Origin: Paenibacillus lactis
Lineage (GTDB): Bacteria > Bacillota > Bacilli > Paenibacillales > Paenibacillaceae
Reading direction: 5' to 3'
Assembly: GCF_017873605.1 (NCBI RefSeq)
Contig: NZ_JAGGKI010000004.1
Location: 186,001 to 250,000, forward strand
Length of the DNA stretch: 64,000 nt
Numbering within the stretch: position 1 is the stretch's first letter; every line of letters begins with the position of its first letter. Shown here piece by piece: positions 34,915-43,896 of this stretch. The notes beneath the pieces are model-generated. The model ran no database searches and was not told the DNA's origin. It saw only the letters and a list, made by a program, of their open reading frames with translations. Made by a program: the position numbers and the translations under genes.

Positions 34915-35154
34915 ATGCATTTTTAGAGGTTGTCCAAAAAATCGTCTTTTGATCACGAAGTGATTCAAGAAGAAACTCGGCATCGAATCTTGAATTCAGC
35001 CGGGCTTAAGTAGCAGCTTCCGAAGCATGTTTTCTGCGAAAACATTTCAGGTGCTCACGTACCCAGTACGTACGCTCCGCTCCTCAATCCCTAGCTTCTT
35101 CCAACCTTCTTGGTGCTGAAAACCCGATTTTTTTGAACATGCATTTTTAGAGCA
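34915..35154. mobile_element. MITE-like repeat element with flanking 14-bp direct repeats
   Basis: A 212-bp non-coding element (34929-35140) lies between two identical 14-bp sequences ATGCATTTTTAGAG (34915-34928 and 35141-35154), which could be a target-site duplication. The ends are imperfect terminal inverted repeats of about 28 bp: the left end starts GTTGTCCAAAAAATCG and the complement of the right end starts GTTCAAAAAAATCGG. The interior has nested inverted repeats (for example GTACG around 35060) and no ORF. From memory, similar sequences recur between genes in Paenibacillus; this cannot be verified here. No second copy was noticed in the window. Confidence 0.65.
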
Positions 35155-35188
35155 CAAAATATAATAATATCTTAGCATGAGAAAAAAG

Positions 35189-35223
35189 TAAAAAAAAATA
35201 ACCAGCATAACAAATTATGCTGG
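35189..35223 (-). terminator. Terminator of the FtsH-like protease gene
   Basis: A perfect 9-bp stem (CCAGCATAA 35202-35210 and TTATGCTGG 35215-35223) overlaps the stop codon and is followed on the minus strand by a long U-run. Confidence 0.93.
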
Positions 35224-36717
35224 TAAAAGCGCGTTTTCACGAAATTGACAACGAAATTGCTCTCCGGACAAAATTTCCTCTTTCATCAGGATGTCAAGCG
35301 AATTGTCGAATATCGCCCGATTCCGTTCCAACAGGCCTTTCGTCCGGGACATGAGCTCTTCTAGGATCATATTATTCTCGCGCATCAATTCCTCGGTCGT
35401 AACCATATTCATGTTGATGATGCCAAGCGAGGTTAAACCGGATTTCATCATCGTCTCCACAATGTTAAGCGATTGCTCAAAGTCATTGCTGGAGCCGGTG
35501 CTCCGCCCGCCGTAATAGATTTCTTCCGCGGCAGCTCCGCCAAGCGCGATCATAATCTGCTCTTCCAGGAACGATTTCGTATAGAGATACTGCTCCTGCT
35601 GCGGATTGTGACGCACATAGCCAAGAGCTTTGCCGCGGGGGCTGAGCGCCACCTGCTTCACGCTGCCGGGGCGTACGAGCTCCGCCATAATGGCATGACC
35701 CAGCTCATGGATCGCCACCCGCTTCTTCTCTTCGATATTGGATTCGCGGTCTGACCGCTCACCCATCATGACCTTATCGATGGCCATGGACAGATGGCGC
35801 TGGTGAATGAATTGCTCATTCTCGCGCATCGTGTAAATCGCCGCTTCGTTCATGACGCTTTCCAGCTGGGCGCCCGAGAAGCCGTACGCTTCCTCGGCGA
35901 TTTTCTCAAGGTCCACATCCTCATGCAGCGGTTTGTTGGCCGCATGCAGTCTTAGAATATGGGCTCGTCCCTTCTTATCCGGCAGATCCACCTGAATATG
36001 GCGGTCAAATCTTCCCGGACGAAGCAGGGCGCTATCCAGCATCTCCTTGCGGTTCGTGGCGGCGATGACGAGAATACGCGGCGCCTCGGTCGAATAGATC
36101 CCATCCATTTCGGTCAGCAGCTGGTTCAGCGTCTGATCATATTCGCGCTGCTGCCCGCCTTCACGCTTCCCGCCGATGACGTCGATCTCATCGATAAAGA
36201 TAATTGCGCTCTGTTTATTCTCCTTCTCGGCCCGGGTGCGGGCATCCTTAAACAAATCCCGGATGCGTCCGGCTCCGACGCCGACGTACATTTCAACGAA
36301 TTCGCTGCCCGATGCAGCCACGAATACGGAATTGGTGTAATGGGCGGCTGCTCTGGCCATGAGCGTCTTCCCCGTCCCCGGAGGACCGGTGAGAAGAATG
36401 CCCTTGAGCGGACGGATTCCGAATTTCTTGATATCTTCATGACGGATCAGAAAATCAAGCGCCTCCCGAAGCTCCTGCTTGGCATTGTCCTGCCCGCCGA
36501 TCTCCTCAAAGGTCAGCTTCGAGGGGCCCGCTTTCTTGCGTTTGCGTTCATTTCCTGCTCCGACGGCGATCCCGCCTCTCATCTTCGCGATGAACAGCAA
36601 TCCGCCTACGAGAGCAACCGCGATGATAACCGGCACGATATTCACCCCGATAAAAGCCAGGAATACCAGCAATACCGGGACAAAGCCGATCGCTACTTCT
36701 TTCGTCCATTTAGGCAT
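35215..36717 (-). CDS. Short FtsH-like membrane AAA+ zinc protease
   Basis: A 500-residue AAA+ metalloprotease. It has two closely spaced membrane helices at the N-terminus (about 9-46) with almost no external loop, an AAA+ domain (Walker A GPPGTGKTLMAR, Walker B AIIFIDEIDVIGGKR, second region of homology ATNRKEMLDSALLRPGRFDR) and an M41 peptidase domain with HELGH and an Asp in GSSNDFEQSLNIVETMMK. Canonical FtsH is about 610-690 residues with a ~70-residue extracytoplasmic domain, missing here. ATG 36717 follows GGAGGTG and overlaps the upstream gene by eight bases. Probably an FtsH paralogue. Confidence 0.9.
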   Translation of the reverse strand: MPKWTKEVAIGFVPVLLVFLAFIGVNIVPVIIAVALVGGLLFIAKMRGGIAVGAGNERKRKKAGPSKLTFEEIGGQDNAKQELREALDFLIRHEDIKKFGIRPLKGILLTGPPGTGKTLMARAAAHYTNSVFVAASGSEFVEMYVGVGAGRIRDLFKDARTRAEKENKQSAIIFIDEIDVIGGKREGGQQREYDQTLNQLLTEMDGIYSTEAPRILVIAATNRKEMLDSALLRPGRFDRHIQVDLPDKKGRAHILRLHAANKPLHEDVDLEKIAEEAYGFSGAQLESVMNEAAIYTMRENEQFIHQRHLSMAIDKVMMGERSDRESNIEEKKRVAIHELGHAIMAELVRPGSVKQVALSPRGKALGYVRHNPQQEQYLYTKSFLEEQIMIALGGAAAEEIYYGGRSTGSSNDFEQSLNIVETMMKSGLTSLGIINMNMVTTEELMRENNMILEELMSRTKGLLERNRAIFDNSLDILMKEEILSGEQFRCQFRENALLPA

Positions 36718-37243
36718 GGCTCCACACCTCCATTGTTCCGGGCTGACGCGGCAGGATGATGAATTTACCAGACTTTCCATCCGACAGGCTGATGTAGACA
36801 TTGTTGTCGTCGATCGTCGCTTTTGCGCTCAGATTCGGCGTACCGGCGGCCAGCCGATCCAGGGATTTCTGGATGTTGGTGTATTGCTTGTTATCCATTG
36901 CCTCCGCAACAGACAGCATCGCCTTTTCCCACCACTCATCCAACGCCTCCGAGGAGTGGTCCTCGACTTGAATTTTAAGCTCCCGGCTGCCGATCACGGA
37001 TTTGCCTTCACGCTTGATGTGCTGAACCAAGCCCTGCAAATTCGTGTCCGGAGCCAAATCGAGTTTCAAAGATACGGCATCCTGTTTAATATCTATATGA
37101 GAACTTTTCACGCCTTCATATTGAGAAACAACATCGGCCAGCGGACTCTGGACAGCGAAACGCTGATATAGAAACCATCCGCCGAAGAGCACCAATGCCG
37201 AAATGACAACCGTCAGCATGATAGGGACAATGCGTAGTTTCAT
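36710..37243 (-). CDS. Single-span membrane-anchored protein, partner gene of the FtsH-like protease
   Basis: A 177-residue protein with one N-terminal membrane helix (about 5-27, PIMLTVVISALVLFGGWFLY) and an outer domain of mixed alpha/beta character (about 35-175), with no known motif. ATG 37243 has AGGAGG upstream. Its last eight bases overlap the start of the FtsH-like gene, so the two are almost certainly cotranslated. An accessory, adaptor or substrate role for that protease is plausible; the outer domain might stand in for the missing FtsH external domain. That is inference. Confidence 0.75.
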   Translation of the reverse strand: MKLRIVPIMLTVVISALVLFGGWFLYQRFAVQSPLADVVSQYEGVKSSHIDIKQDAVSLKLDLAPDTNLQGLVQHIKREGKSVIGSRELKIQVEDHSSEALDEWWEKAMLSVAEAMDNKQYTNIQKSLDRLAAGTPNLSAKATIDDNNVYISLSDGKSGKFIILPRQPGTMEVWSHA

Positions 37244-37450
37244 GAAGTGCCTCCTTCAGTAGTAGTAATTTGTAGATTAGAATAAATCACATTTATATAC
37301 AGTATCATATGCTATGACTAATAGATCGTTTTCTGTCTAATGAGTACAACAATGAGTATATCACATAATCTATACTTTTTCATGCCTTCCTGTGAAAATA
37401 TTAAGAACAGTTTTTCCATATTTTTCAGACAGCGCTTACAAACCCAAAAC

Positions 37451-37492
37451 AAAGAGGCTTCCTTGTACAATCGCGTACAAGAAAGCCTCTTT
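37451..37492 (-). terminator. Terminator after tseB
   Basis: A long stem (AAAGAGGCTT 37451-37460 pairing with AAGCCTCTTT 37483-37492, extended by an inner CTTGTAC/GTACAAG stem) is followed on the minus strand by TTTGTTTTGGG. Confidence 0.88.
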
Positions 37493-37506
37493 CCTGTATA
37501 ACTGAT

Positions 37507-38025
37507 TTATTGATTTGGAAGAATAATGTCCTCTCCGATCGCCTGTCCGTCCTGGAAGCGATAGAAGCGATAACCTAATTGGCCCTGATTCTCATATTGG
37601 AGCTGCCATGTATACTCGCCTTCATACATCACGGGGAGCAGCCGCTTGATCACAGCACCCGGCATCTCATTGCGAATCTGCTCGCGCATCTGCTCCTCGG
37701 ACAATCCGCTGCTGAGCAGCACGGCCTGAACCGCATCCTTGCCTTCAACAGGAAGGTTATCATCCGTAAACTTCACCCAGACCATGATCTGATGCTTGTC
37801 CTGATTCGTTCCCGTGATGACCCAATAATTGTTGTTCTCGCCCCATACCGATTTGTAGGTCTTATCCTTCGTCACCAGGCCGCCATGCTGGCGAGCGGCT
37901 TGCACCGCCAGGCTCTCCTCATTCCACGTGTCCTTCATGACATAGGAATAGTACAGCTGCACGCATAGCAGCGCCAGCAGCAGCCCGGATATACTAAGCA
38001 AAATCCACTTTGTTCTCTTTTTCAA
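37507..38025 (-). CDS. tseB: TseB/YpmB-like membrane-anchored protein
   Basis: A 172-residue protein with one N-terminal membrane helix (about 7-28, WILLSISGLLLALLCVQLYY) and two PepSY-like regions outside the membrane (about 30-95 and 100-170). It matches B. subtilis YpmB (TseB), which was linked to the cell-wall synthase PBP2A and cell elongation, in length, topology and position between dinG and asnS. The name rests on synteny and domain type. Confidence 0.82.
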   Translation of the reverse strand: MKKRTKWILLSISGLLLALLCVQLYYSYVMKDTWNEESLAVQAARQHGGLVTKDKTYKSVWGENNNYWVITGTNQDKHQIMVWVKFTDDNLPVEGKDAVQAVLLSSGLSEEQMREQIRNEMPGAVIKRLLPVMYEGEYTWQLQYENQGQLGYRFYRFQDGQAIGEDIILPNQ

Positions 38026-38053
38026 ACCGTCTGATCCTCCCCCTTAATCTGCC

Positions 38054-39352
38054 CTAAAGGGTCGAAAGACGCTCGAATGAACGCTGGGCTTCACGGCGGA
38101 TCCGTTCCTCATCCAGCGTGAGGCAGGAGCCGTGCTTAACCACCTGCTTGCCGTCAACCCATACATGCTCCACATCCTTGGCGGAGGCCGAGTAAATTGA
38201 ATGCGAAATGTAGTCCGTGCGCGGCAGGAAATGCGCTTGATCGGTATCCAGTGCGATCATGTCCGCCTTCATCCCGACGGCCAATCTGCCTACGTTATCA
38301 AGAAATGCCGACCGTGCTCCATACTCGCTTCCCATTCGAAGCGCTTCGGCTGCCGGAATAGCCGTCGGATCGCCGCTGACGCCCTTGTGGATAAGGGCGG
38401 CCAGGCGCATTTCTTCGAACATGTCCAGGTTGTTATTGCTCGCTGGTCCATCGGTTCCTAGGGACACTGTCACACCTGCTTTCAACAGCTCGGGAACACG
38501 CGCAACACCGCTGGCCAGCTTCAGGTTGCTGCCGGGGTTATGGGATACCGCGACATCATGCTTAGCCAATATTTCAATCTCTTCGTCCGTCAAATGCACC
38601 GCATGCGCAACCAGCGTCGGACGCGAGAACACGCCGAGCTTCTCCAGATGGGCCACCGGACGCTGTCCGTAGTCATTCACATTCTGCTGCACTTCGGCTG
38701 CCGTTTCGGACATATGGGTATGAATCGGCAGATTCAAATCATGCGCCGCTTGAACGAATTTCTCAATGAAGTCTGGCGGGCAGGTGTAAGGCGCATGCGG
38801 CGAAATCATCGTCGTAATCCGGCCCTCCGCCTGACCGTGCCAGTCCTTTGCAAAGGCAATCGCCTCATCCAGCTTCTGCTTCTGTACTTCCGGAGGACAC
38901 AGCCCGATGACGCCTCTTGTCAGCACTCCCCGCATTCCGGAGTCTTGGACAACCTTGGCGACCTGATCCATATGGTCATACATGTCAACGAAGGTTGTCG
39001 TACCGCCCTTCAGCATCTCGAGCACCGAGAGCGAAGTGCCCCAAAATACATCGTCGGCCGTAAACTTCGCTTCCATCGGCCACATTTTCTCCTGCAGCCA
39101 AACTTGCAGGGCCAGATCATCGCCAAAGCCGCGAAGCAGCGACATGGCTGCATGTCCATGCGTGTTGACCAGCCCTGGAAGGAATAACAGATGCGTTCCG
39201 TCCATCACCTGGGTTTCTGCATCGACCTGAGGCTCCTCTTCCCCCAAATACGTGATGCGGTCGTCCTCCACAACCATATACCCGCGGAGAACCGGCTGTC
39301 CTTCCTGAAGCACGGCAAATGTTCCGTTCTTAACCATCCACTTCGTTGTCAT
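38054..39352 (-). CDS. mtaD: 5-methylthioadenosine/S-adenosylhomocysteine deaminase
   Basis: An amidohydrolase-superfamily metalloenzyme deaminating methylthioadenosine and S-adenosylhomocysteine to the inosyl forms. The 432-residue protein has metal-ligand motifs VNTHGHAAMSLLRG, THMSETAAEV, LVAHAVHLTDEE and SLGTDGPASNNNLDMFEEMR. ATG 39352 follows GGAGGATG and lies inside the rex coding region (23-bp overlap), so it is probably cotranscribed with rex. It is a second point where methylthioadenosine metabolism appears in this window, distant from the mtn genes. Confidence 0.9.
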   Translation of the reverse strand: MTTKWMVKNGTFAVLQEGQPVLRGYMVVEDDRITYLGEEEPQVDAETQVMDGTHLLFLPGLVNTHGHAAMSLLRGFGDDLALQVWLQEKMWPMEAKFTADDVFWGTSLSVLEMLKGGTTTFVDMYDHMDQVAKVVQDSGMRGVLTRGVIGLCPPEVQKQKLDEAIAFAKDWHGQAEGRITTMISPHAPYTCPPDFIEKFVQAAHDLNLPIHTHMSETAAEVQQNVNDYGQRPVAHLEKLGVFSRPTLVAHAVHLTDEEIEILAKHDVAVSHNPGSNLKLASGVARVPELLKAGVTVSLGTDGPASNNNLDMFEEMRLAALIHKGVSGDPTAIPAAEALRMGSEYGARSAFLDNVGRLAVGMKADMIALDTDQAHFLPRTDYISHSIYSASAKDVEHVWVDGKQVVKHGSCLTLDEERIRREAQRSFERLSTL

Positions 39353-39992
39353 GCTGCGCATCCTCCTTCCCATTGTCCAAATAGTAAGCCAGACTTTGCA
39401 GATCCGTCGTAAAATCCGCGGTGTGAATGCGGATATGAGGCGGCGCCTTCAGAATCGTCGGGGCAAAATTCAAAATCGCCTCGATTCCGGCGTTGATCAG
39501 CTGATTGGCTACGTTTTGCGCTTCAAAATCCGGTACCGTAATGATCCCGATTCGAATGCCGTATTCCTGGACCGTCTTGTCCAGCTCTTCCATCGGCTGC
39601 ACCGTCAAGTTATTGATCTTCAGCCCGATTTTCGGAGGATACGAATCGAAAATCGCCACAATCTTCATATTATCTTTCAGAAACGCGTTGTAATTGGATA
39701 GCGCATGTCCGAGATTGCCCGCACCCACCAGCGCAACGTTGATCTTCTGGTCCAGCTTCAAGATTTGGCGGATTTTCTCAATGAGATAGGAGACATCATA
39801 CCCGATGCCCTTCCGGCCGAAATCCCCGAAATAGGCCAAATCCTTGCGGATTTGGGCCGGGTTCAGGTCGAGCTTCTGCCCAAGCTCCTGTGAGGAGACG
39901 GTGGACACCTCCCGCTTATGAAGCTCATTCAAATAGCGCAAATAGACTGGCAATCTGCGGACTACGGCCTCTGAAATTTTATCCGATTTCAT
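39330..39992 (-). CDS. rex: Redox-sensing transcriptional repressor Rex
   Basis: A repressor that senses the NADH/NAD+ ratio and controls fermentation and respiration genes. The 220-residue protein has an N-terminal winged helix (about 1-80; RLPVYLRYLNELHKREVSTV, PAQIRKDLAYFGDFGRKGIG) and a Rossmann domain (VALVGAGNLGHALSNY). Its stop lies 23 bp inside mtaD. Candidate targets in this window would be ackA/hbd and qcrABC, but no Rex operator was recognised upstream of them by eye. Confidence 0.95.
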   Translation of the reverse strand: MKSDKISEAVVRRLPVYLRYLNELHKREVSTVSSQELGQKLDLNPAQIRKDLAYFGDFGRKGIGYDVSYLIEKIRQILKLDQKINVALVGAGNLGHALSNYNAFLKDNMKIVAIFDSYPPKIGLKINNLTVQPMEELDKTVQEYGIRIGIITVPDFEAQNVANQLINAGIEAILNFAPTILKAPPHIRIHTADFTTDLQSLAYYLDNGKEDAQHDNEVDG

Positions 39993-40060
39993 GCATGCTC
40001 CCCCTATTAATAGGATGATAGTTCATCGCTTCCAATATAAAGCCTTGCTCCCCTTTAGGT

Positions 40061-42928
40061 TCACTCTTTTTCATTCTCCCTTTCCTCGAGCCACTGCGCA
40101 ATACGGGGGACGATCCCCTCGGTCGGCATATGCTCCATTTTCGGTCCGGGCAGGGAATACAAGAAGTATTTTCCATAATACGATTCGATTACCCGGGTAT
40201 CGTAGACGATCACGATTCCCTTATCGTGGGCGGTCCGAACAAGCCGCCCGAAGCCCTGCTTGAAGCGGATGACCGCTTGCGGCACCGACAGCTTCATGAA
40301 CGGGTTCTTCTTCTGCTGCTGCAGCAGCTCGCTCTTCGCCTCGACCAGCGGATGGTTGGGCGGCTGGAACGGCAGCCGGACAATCGCCAGGCAGGTCAGC
40401 GCTTCTCCGGGAATGTCAACACCCTCCCAGAAGGAGCTGGTCCCGAGCAGAACCGACGCGCTGCTATCCTGGAACCGGCGTATCAGCTTCGTACGGCTCG
40501 TACCATCCATTCCCTGACCAAGCACCGTAATATCGCTGGCAGCCAGCGCTTCCTTCAGCGGCTCGTGCACCTGACGAAGCATCCGGTACGACGTAAACAG
40601 GACGAGCATACGACCTTGGGTCGCTATTGCCGCTTCAGAGAGCGACTTCACAAGCGTATCCACAAATACCGCATCCCCCACGGAGCCCTTCACGCTTGGA
40701 AAATCCCGCGGAATGACAAGAAGCGCCTGCTCCCTGTAATTGAACGGGGACGGCAGCTGAACCGTGTTCAGATTCCCTGCGTCCGCCGCCTCCTGGAGCC
40801 CTAGATTATCGATCATGAATTGAAACGATTTATCGACCGACAGCGTCGCCGATGTCAGAATCACGCTCCGCTTCTTGTCAAAAAACAATTCCTTCAAATG
40901 CTTGCTCACATCAACGGGCACGGCGTAGAGCTGCAGCGACTTGCTGCGGAAATTGCCGTTGGCCTCCATCCAGTATACGGTTCCTTCGTCATTCAGAGCC
41001 ATGAAGGACCGCAAATCCTCGCGATGCGCAGCCAGATCCTTAAACAAGCCCGACAGGTCAGTCAGCAGGCTGTCCGCACTGTAATCGTCAAGCTCTTCCT
41101 TCATCTCGGCGATCAGCTTGTCTCCCTTGCGAACGACGTCTCCCAGCGTCACGTGAATCTGCTGTTCCAGCTCGGCGAGCGCTCCCCAATCCTTCGGCTT
41201 CTTCGCAGGCGAGAGCCGCAGCGTATATTGCCCTGCATCTCCAGGAGAAGCATCGCCGCGTTCCGGAAGCAGCCCGAACAGCTGGTCGCTGAGTCGGTCC
41301 CAAGTTTCTTTCACCGTGATCAGATCAGGATAGATCCGGTCGATGACCGCCGACCATTCCCCGGATTTCTCATGGGGAGAAGCCTGGAGCAGCTGCCGCA
41401 GCGCAGGGAGCTGCCCGCTTCGGCTGTCCTTGTATAGACGCGTCAATGTATGAACCACCGTAAAATATTTCATCTGCAGCCCGAGATGCTTGCCGGCCAC
41501 ATCCTCCAAATGATGGGCTTCGTCGATGACGAGCCGCTCGTAGCTCGGAAGCATTTGGTGGTTCGCTTTTACATCGGTAAACAGCTTGGAATGATTCGTG
41601 ATCACAACATCCGCAATGCCGGCCTCATGCTTCGCCCGATGGTAGTAGCACTTGCGGAACCACGGGCAGCCTCGTCCAAGGCATGAATCGGAATCGCTGG
41701 CGATCGTTTCCCAGAAATCGCCTCCGCGGCCGCCGAGATTCAGCTCCTCATCATCGCCGCTTTCGGTCTGTGTGAGCCATACCAGCATTTGGGCCGCCGT
41801 AATGACGTCCTCCTTCGGCGAATGAAAATCTCTCCTATTTATTTTATGTTCAAATTTTCTCAAACACAAATAATGACCTCTTCCCTTAAAGATGGCTGCT
41901 TTAAAAGGGAACGGCACTACCTGGGTAAGCAGAGGAATGTCGCGGTCTCGAAGTTGTTCCTGCAGGTTGATCGTATGCGTGCTGACCATCACCTTCTGCT
42001 CCTGCTTGACGCTTTGGTAAATGGACGGGAGCAAATATCCGAGCGATTTTCCAGTACCGGTGCCGGCTTCGATCAACAGATGCTTGTCCTCATCAAGCGC
42101 CTGCATCACTTCCTGGAACATGATGTCCTGCGCATCCCGGCTCTCATATTGTGGAAGCACTTCCTTCAAACGTCTCCGAACCTCATCCATATACTCATCA
42201 AAGCTCATGTTCGCCAGCGGATTGGGCTCCGCTTCATCGCGGACCGGAGCGATGTCCGTCCAATCCTCAACGCCTAATGCGAATTGGCGGTAGTAGGTAT
42301 GAATGCTACCATCCTGGACGGCCTGCATCTCGCGCTCCACACGGATGCCGTCAAAGAACCAGGCCAAATCGCTGTCCTCTTCCGCAAACAGATCGCTCAG
42401 CCGCTGGATGGTCAGCAGAGGAAGCTCATCGATCTCCTCCAGGCATTTCAGCAGCACATTCGCTGTGGCAAGCGCATCGCTGTCCGCTTGGTGCGGACGG
42501 TCATGCTCGAGGCCGAAATGCGAGGAAACCATGCCGAGCTGATAAGATGGCAGCGAGGGGAAGCATATTTTCAAAAAGTGCATCGTATCTAAAATCCGGC
42601 CGCTGAACGGTAAATAACCGCAGCGATCCAGCGCGTTTTGCAAAAAGTTAAAATCGAAAGCCACATTGTGCCCGACCAGAACCACATCGTCCAGCATGGG
42701 CACGAGCTCCATCATCATTTCCTCCAAAGACGGCGCATCGGCTACATCGCTGTCGGAAATTCCGGTCAGACCGGTAATAAACGGAGGAATCGGAATCCCG
42801 GGATTGACGTACGTGCCGTACACGCGGGAGATGCCCCGATCCTCTTCGATGATGGCCAGCCCGACCTGGATAATTTCATCGGCAGACTGGTTGCCCGTGG
42901 TTTCAAAATCCAATACGGCAAATTTCAT
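40061..42928 (-). CDS. dinG: DinG-family helicase with N-terminal 3'-5' exonuclease domain
   Basis: A 955-residue two-part DNA repair protein. Residues about 1-165 form a DEDD exonuclease (LDFETTGNQSADEIIQVGLA, HNVAFDFNFL, HQADSDALATA). Residues about 245-955 form an XPD-like superfamily 2 helicase (Walker A EAGTGTGKSLGYLLP, VIDEAHHLED, FWEGVDIPGEAL, QGFGRLVRTAHDKGIVIVYD). Four cysteines at about 355, 416, 421 and 427 (the last three spaced x4 and x5) match the iron-sulfur domain of XPD/DinG helicases. ATG 42928 is where family members begin. It lies between rex and a TPR gene, as dinG follows panD in B. subtilis. Confidence 0.92.
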   Translation of the reverse strand: MKFAVLDFETTGNQSADEIIQVGLAIIEEDRGISRVYGTYVNPGIPIPPFITGLTGISDSDVADAPSLEEMMMELVPMLDDVVLVGHNVAFDFNFLQNALDRCGYLPFSGRILDTMHFLKICFPSLPSYQLGMVSSHFGLEHDRPHQADSDALATANVLLKCLEEIDELPLLTIQRLSDLFAEEDSDLAWFFDGIRVEREMQAVQDGSIHTYYRQFALGVEDWTDIAPVRDEAEPNPLANMSFDEYMDEVRRRLKEVLPQYESRDAQDIMFQEVMQALDEDKHLLIEAGTGTGKSLGYLLPSIYQSVKQEQKVMVSTHTINLQEQLRDRDIPLLTQVVPFPFKAAIFKGRGHYLCLRKFEHKINRRDFHSPKEDVITAAQMLVWLTQTESGDDEELNLGGRGGDFWETIASDSDSCLGRGCPWFRKCYYHRAKHEAGIADVVITNHSKLFTDVKANHQMLPSYERLVIDEAHHLEDVAGKHLGLQMKYFTVVHTLTRLYKDSRSGQLPALRQLLQASPHEKSGEWSAVIDRIYPDLITVKETWDRLSDQLFGLLPERGDASPGDAGQYTLRLSPAKKPKDWGALAELEQQIHVTLGDVVRKGDKLIAEMKEELDDYSADSLLTDLSGLFKDLAAHREDLRSFMALNDEGTVYWMEANGNFRSKSLQLYAVPVDVSKHLKELFFDKKRSVILTSATLSVDKSFQFMIDNLGLQEAADAGNLNTVQLPSPFNYREQALLVIPRDFPSVKGSVGDAVFVDTLVKSLSEAAIATQGRMLVLFTSYRMLRQVHEPLKEALAASDITVLGQGMDGTSRTKLIRRFQDSSASVLLGTSSFWEGVDIPGEALTCLAIVRLPFQPPNHPLVEAKSELLQQQKKNPFMKLSVPQAVIRFKQGFGRLVRTAHDKGIVIVYDTRVIESYYGKYFLYSLPGPKMEHMPTEGIVPRIAQWLEERENEKE

Positions 42929-43092
42929 TTCGTTAAAATCCCTTTCTTCCAGACTAATTAACAGCATACCAGAAGTTGCGGCTTTTGAACATTCCGGCAT
43001 ACAGAATACCGGCTCCTCATGACCCGGACTCCTGCATGGAATTCACATTTCTGGCATGTCCCTAGAGGCATTCAGTACTTCTATAACAACGG

Positions 43093-43139
43093 CAAAAAGC
43101 GATGCTGAACAGCTCATTCCCTGAGCCTTAGCATCGCTT
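43093..43139 (-). terminator. Terminator after the TPR gene upstream of dinG
   Basis: A perfect 10-bp stem (AAGCGATGCT 43097-43106 and AGCATCGCTT 43130-43139) is followed on the minus strand by TTTTTGCC. It ends the TPR-gene transcript before dinG. Confidence 0.9.
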
Positions 43140-43156
43140 CTTGTTCAGACTGCTGC

Positions 43157-43786
43157 TTACAGCAGCGAGATCAGCTGACTGCCGTACTGCAGATCACCCC
43201 GGTTTTTCTTGCAAACCTCTAGATTGATTATCGGGTCGGGTAATGTCGGGTCGCTGTGAATCGCAAGGGTAAAACATTCCTCTGCCTTCGCCTGGCATCC
43301 GTTTAAGGCTTGAATGCAGCCGAGCGCGTTATACACCATGGCCCGCAGCTTCCGGTCTTCAGCCATCGGCAGGATGGACATGAGCACGTCGGATGCCTGG
43401 GAAGTCTCCCCCAAGTGAAGTTGGGATAATGCAATGTACAGCTTGATCAAGAGACTATCCGGATACACGGCTGCAGCGAGCTTGAACTGCGCGATCGCCG
43501 GCTCAAACATCAGCAGCTTATAATACCCTTGTCCCCGGATGAAGGCATCATGCTGCAGCTCAGGCGCCTCGGTCGGCGGAAAAACCGGAGGAGATACGGC
43601 ATTTTCGCGGAAGACGGCCATCCGTTCCTCGAAACGGAGCCATTCCTCAATAATGCCGTCGCTCATGCTCTTCAGCATATTCCAGTTTTGTACAAGCGCC
43701 TGCTTTTTAGGGCCATTTGCGGTAGGGTAATGCTTCACAATTTCATCTAACATGTTGTTCATTTCGGCGAATACATGTTGAAACAT
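43157..43786 (-). CDS. Tetratricopeptide-repeat protein
   Basis: A 209-residue soluble helical protein. The C-terminal two thirds (about 85-200) holds TPR-like helix pairs, for example YYKLLMFEPAIAQFKLAAAV, LIKLYIALSQLHLGETSQAS and AMVYNALGCIQALNGCQAKA. The N-terminus (about 1-60) is helical, with an FEERMAVFREN stretch. ATG 43786 is preferred over ATG 43795, which abuts the GGGTGGG ribosome binding site. Role unknown; TPRs usually mediate protein contacts. Confidence 0.8.
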   Translation of the reverse strand: MFQHVFAEMNNMLDEIVKHYPTANGPKKQALVQNWNMLKSMSDGIIEEWLRFEERMAVFRENAVSPPVFPPTEAPELQHDAFIRGQGYYKLLMFEPAIAQFKLAAAVYPDSLLIKLYIALSQLHLGETSQASDVLMSILPMAEDRKLRAMVYNALGCIQALNGCQAKAEECFTLAIHSDPTLPDPIINLEVCKKNRGDLQYGSQLISLL

Positions 43787-43808
43787 AGCGTGCATCCCAC
43801 CCTTAGCG

Positions 43809-43848
43809 AAAAAATGAGATCAGTGCGTCGACCTGAACTCATTTTTTG
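43809..43848 (-). terminator. Terminator of the panBCD operon
   Basis: AAAAAATGAG and CTCATTTTTT flank an imperfect inner stem (GTTCAGGTCGACGCACTGAT on the minus strand). The U-run follows on the minus strand, 49 bp past the panD stop. Confidence 0.85.
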
Positions 43849-43896
43849 TAGAAGTGGTCCTTTTCATCCCTTTGCGTTCCCGACACATTTTGGTCA

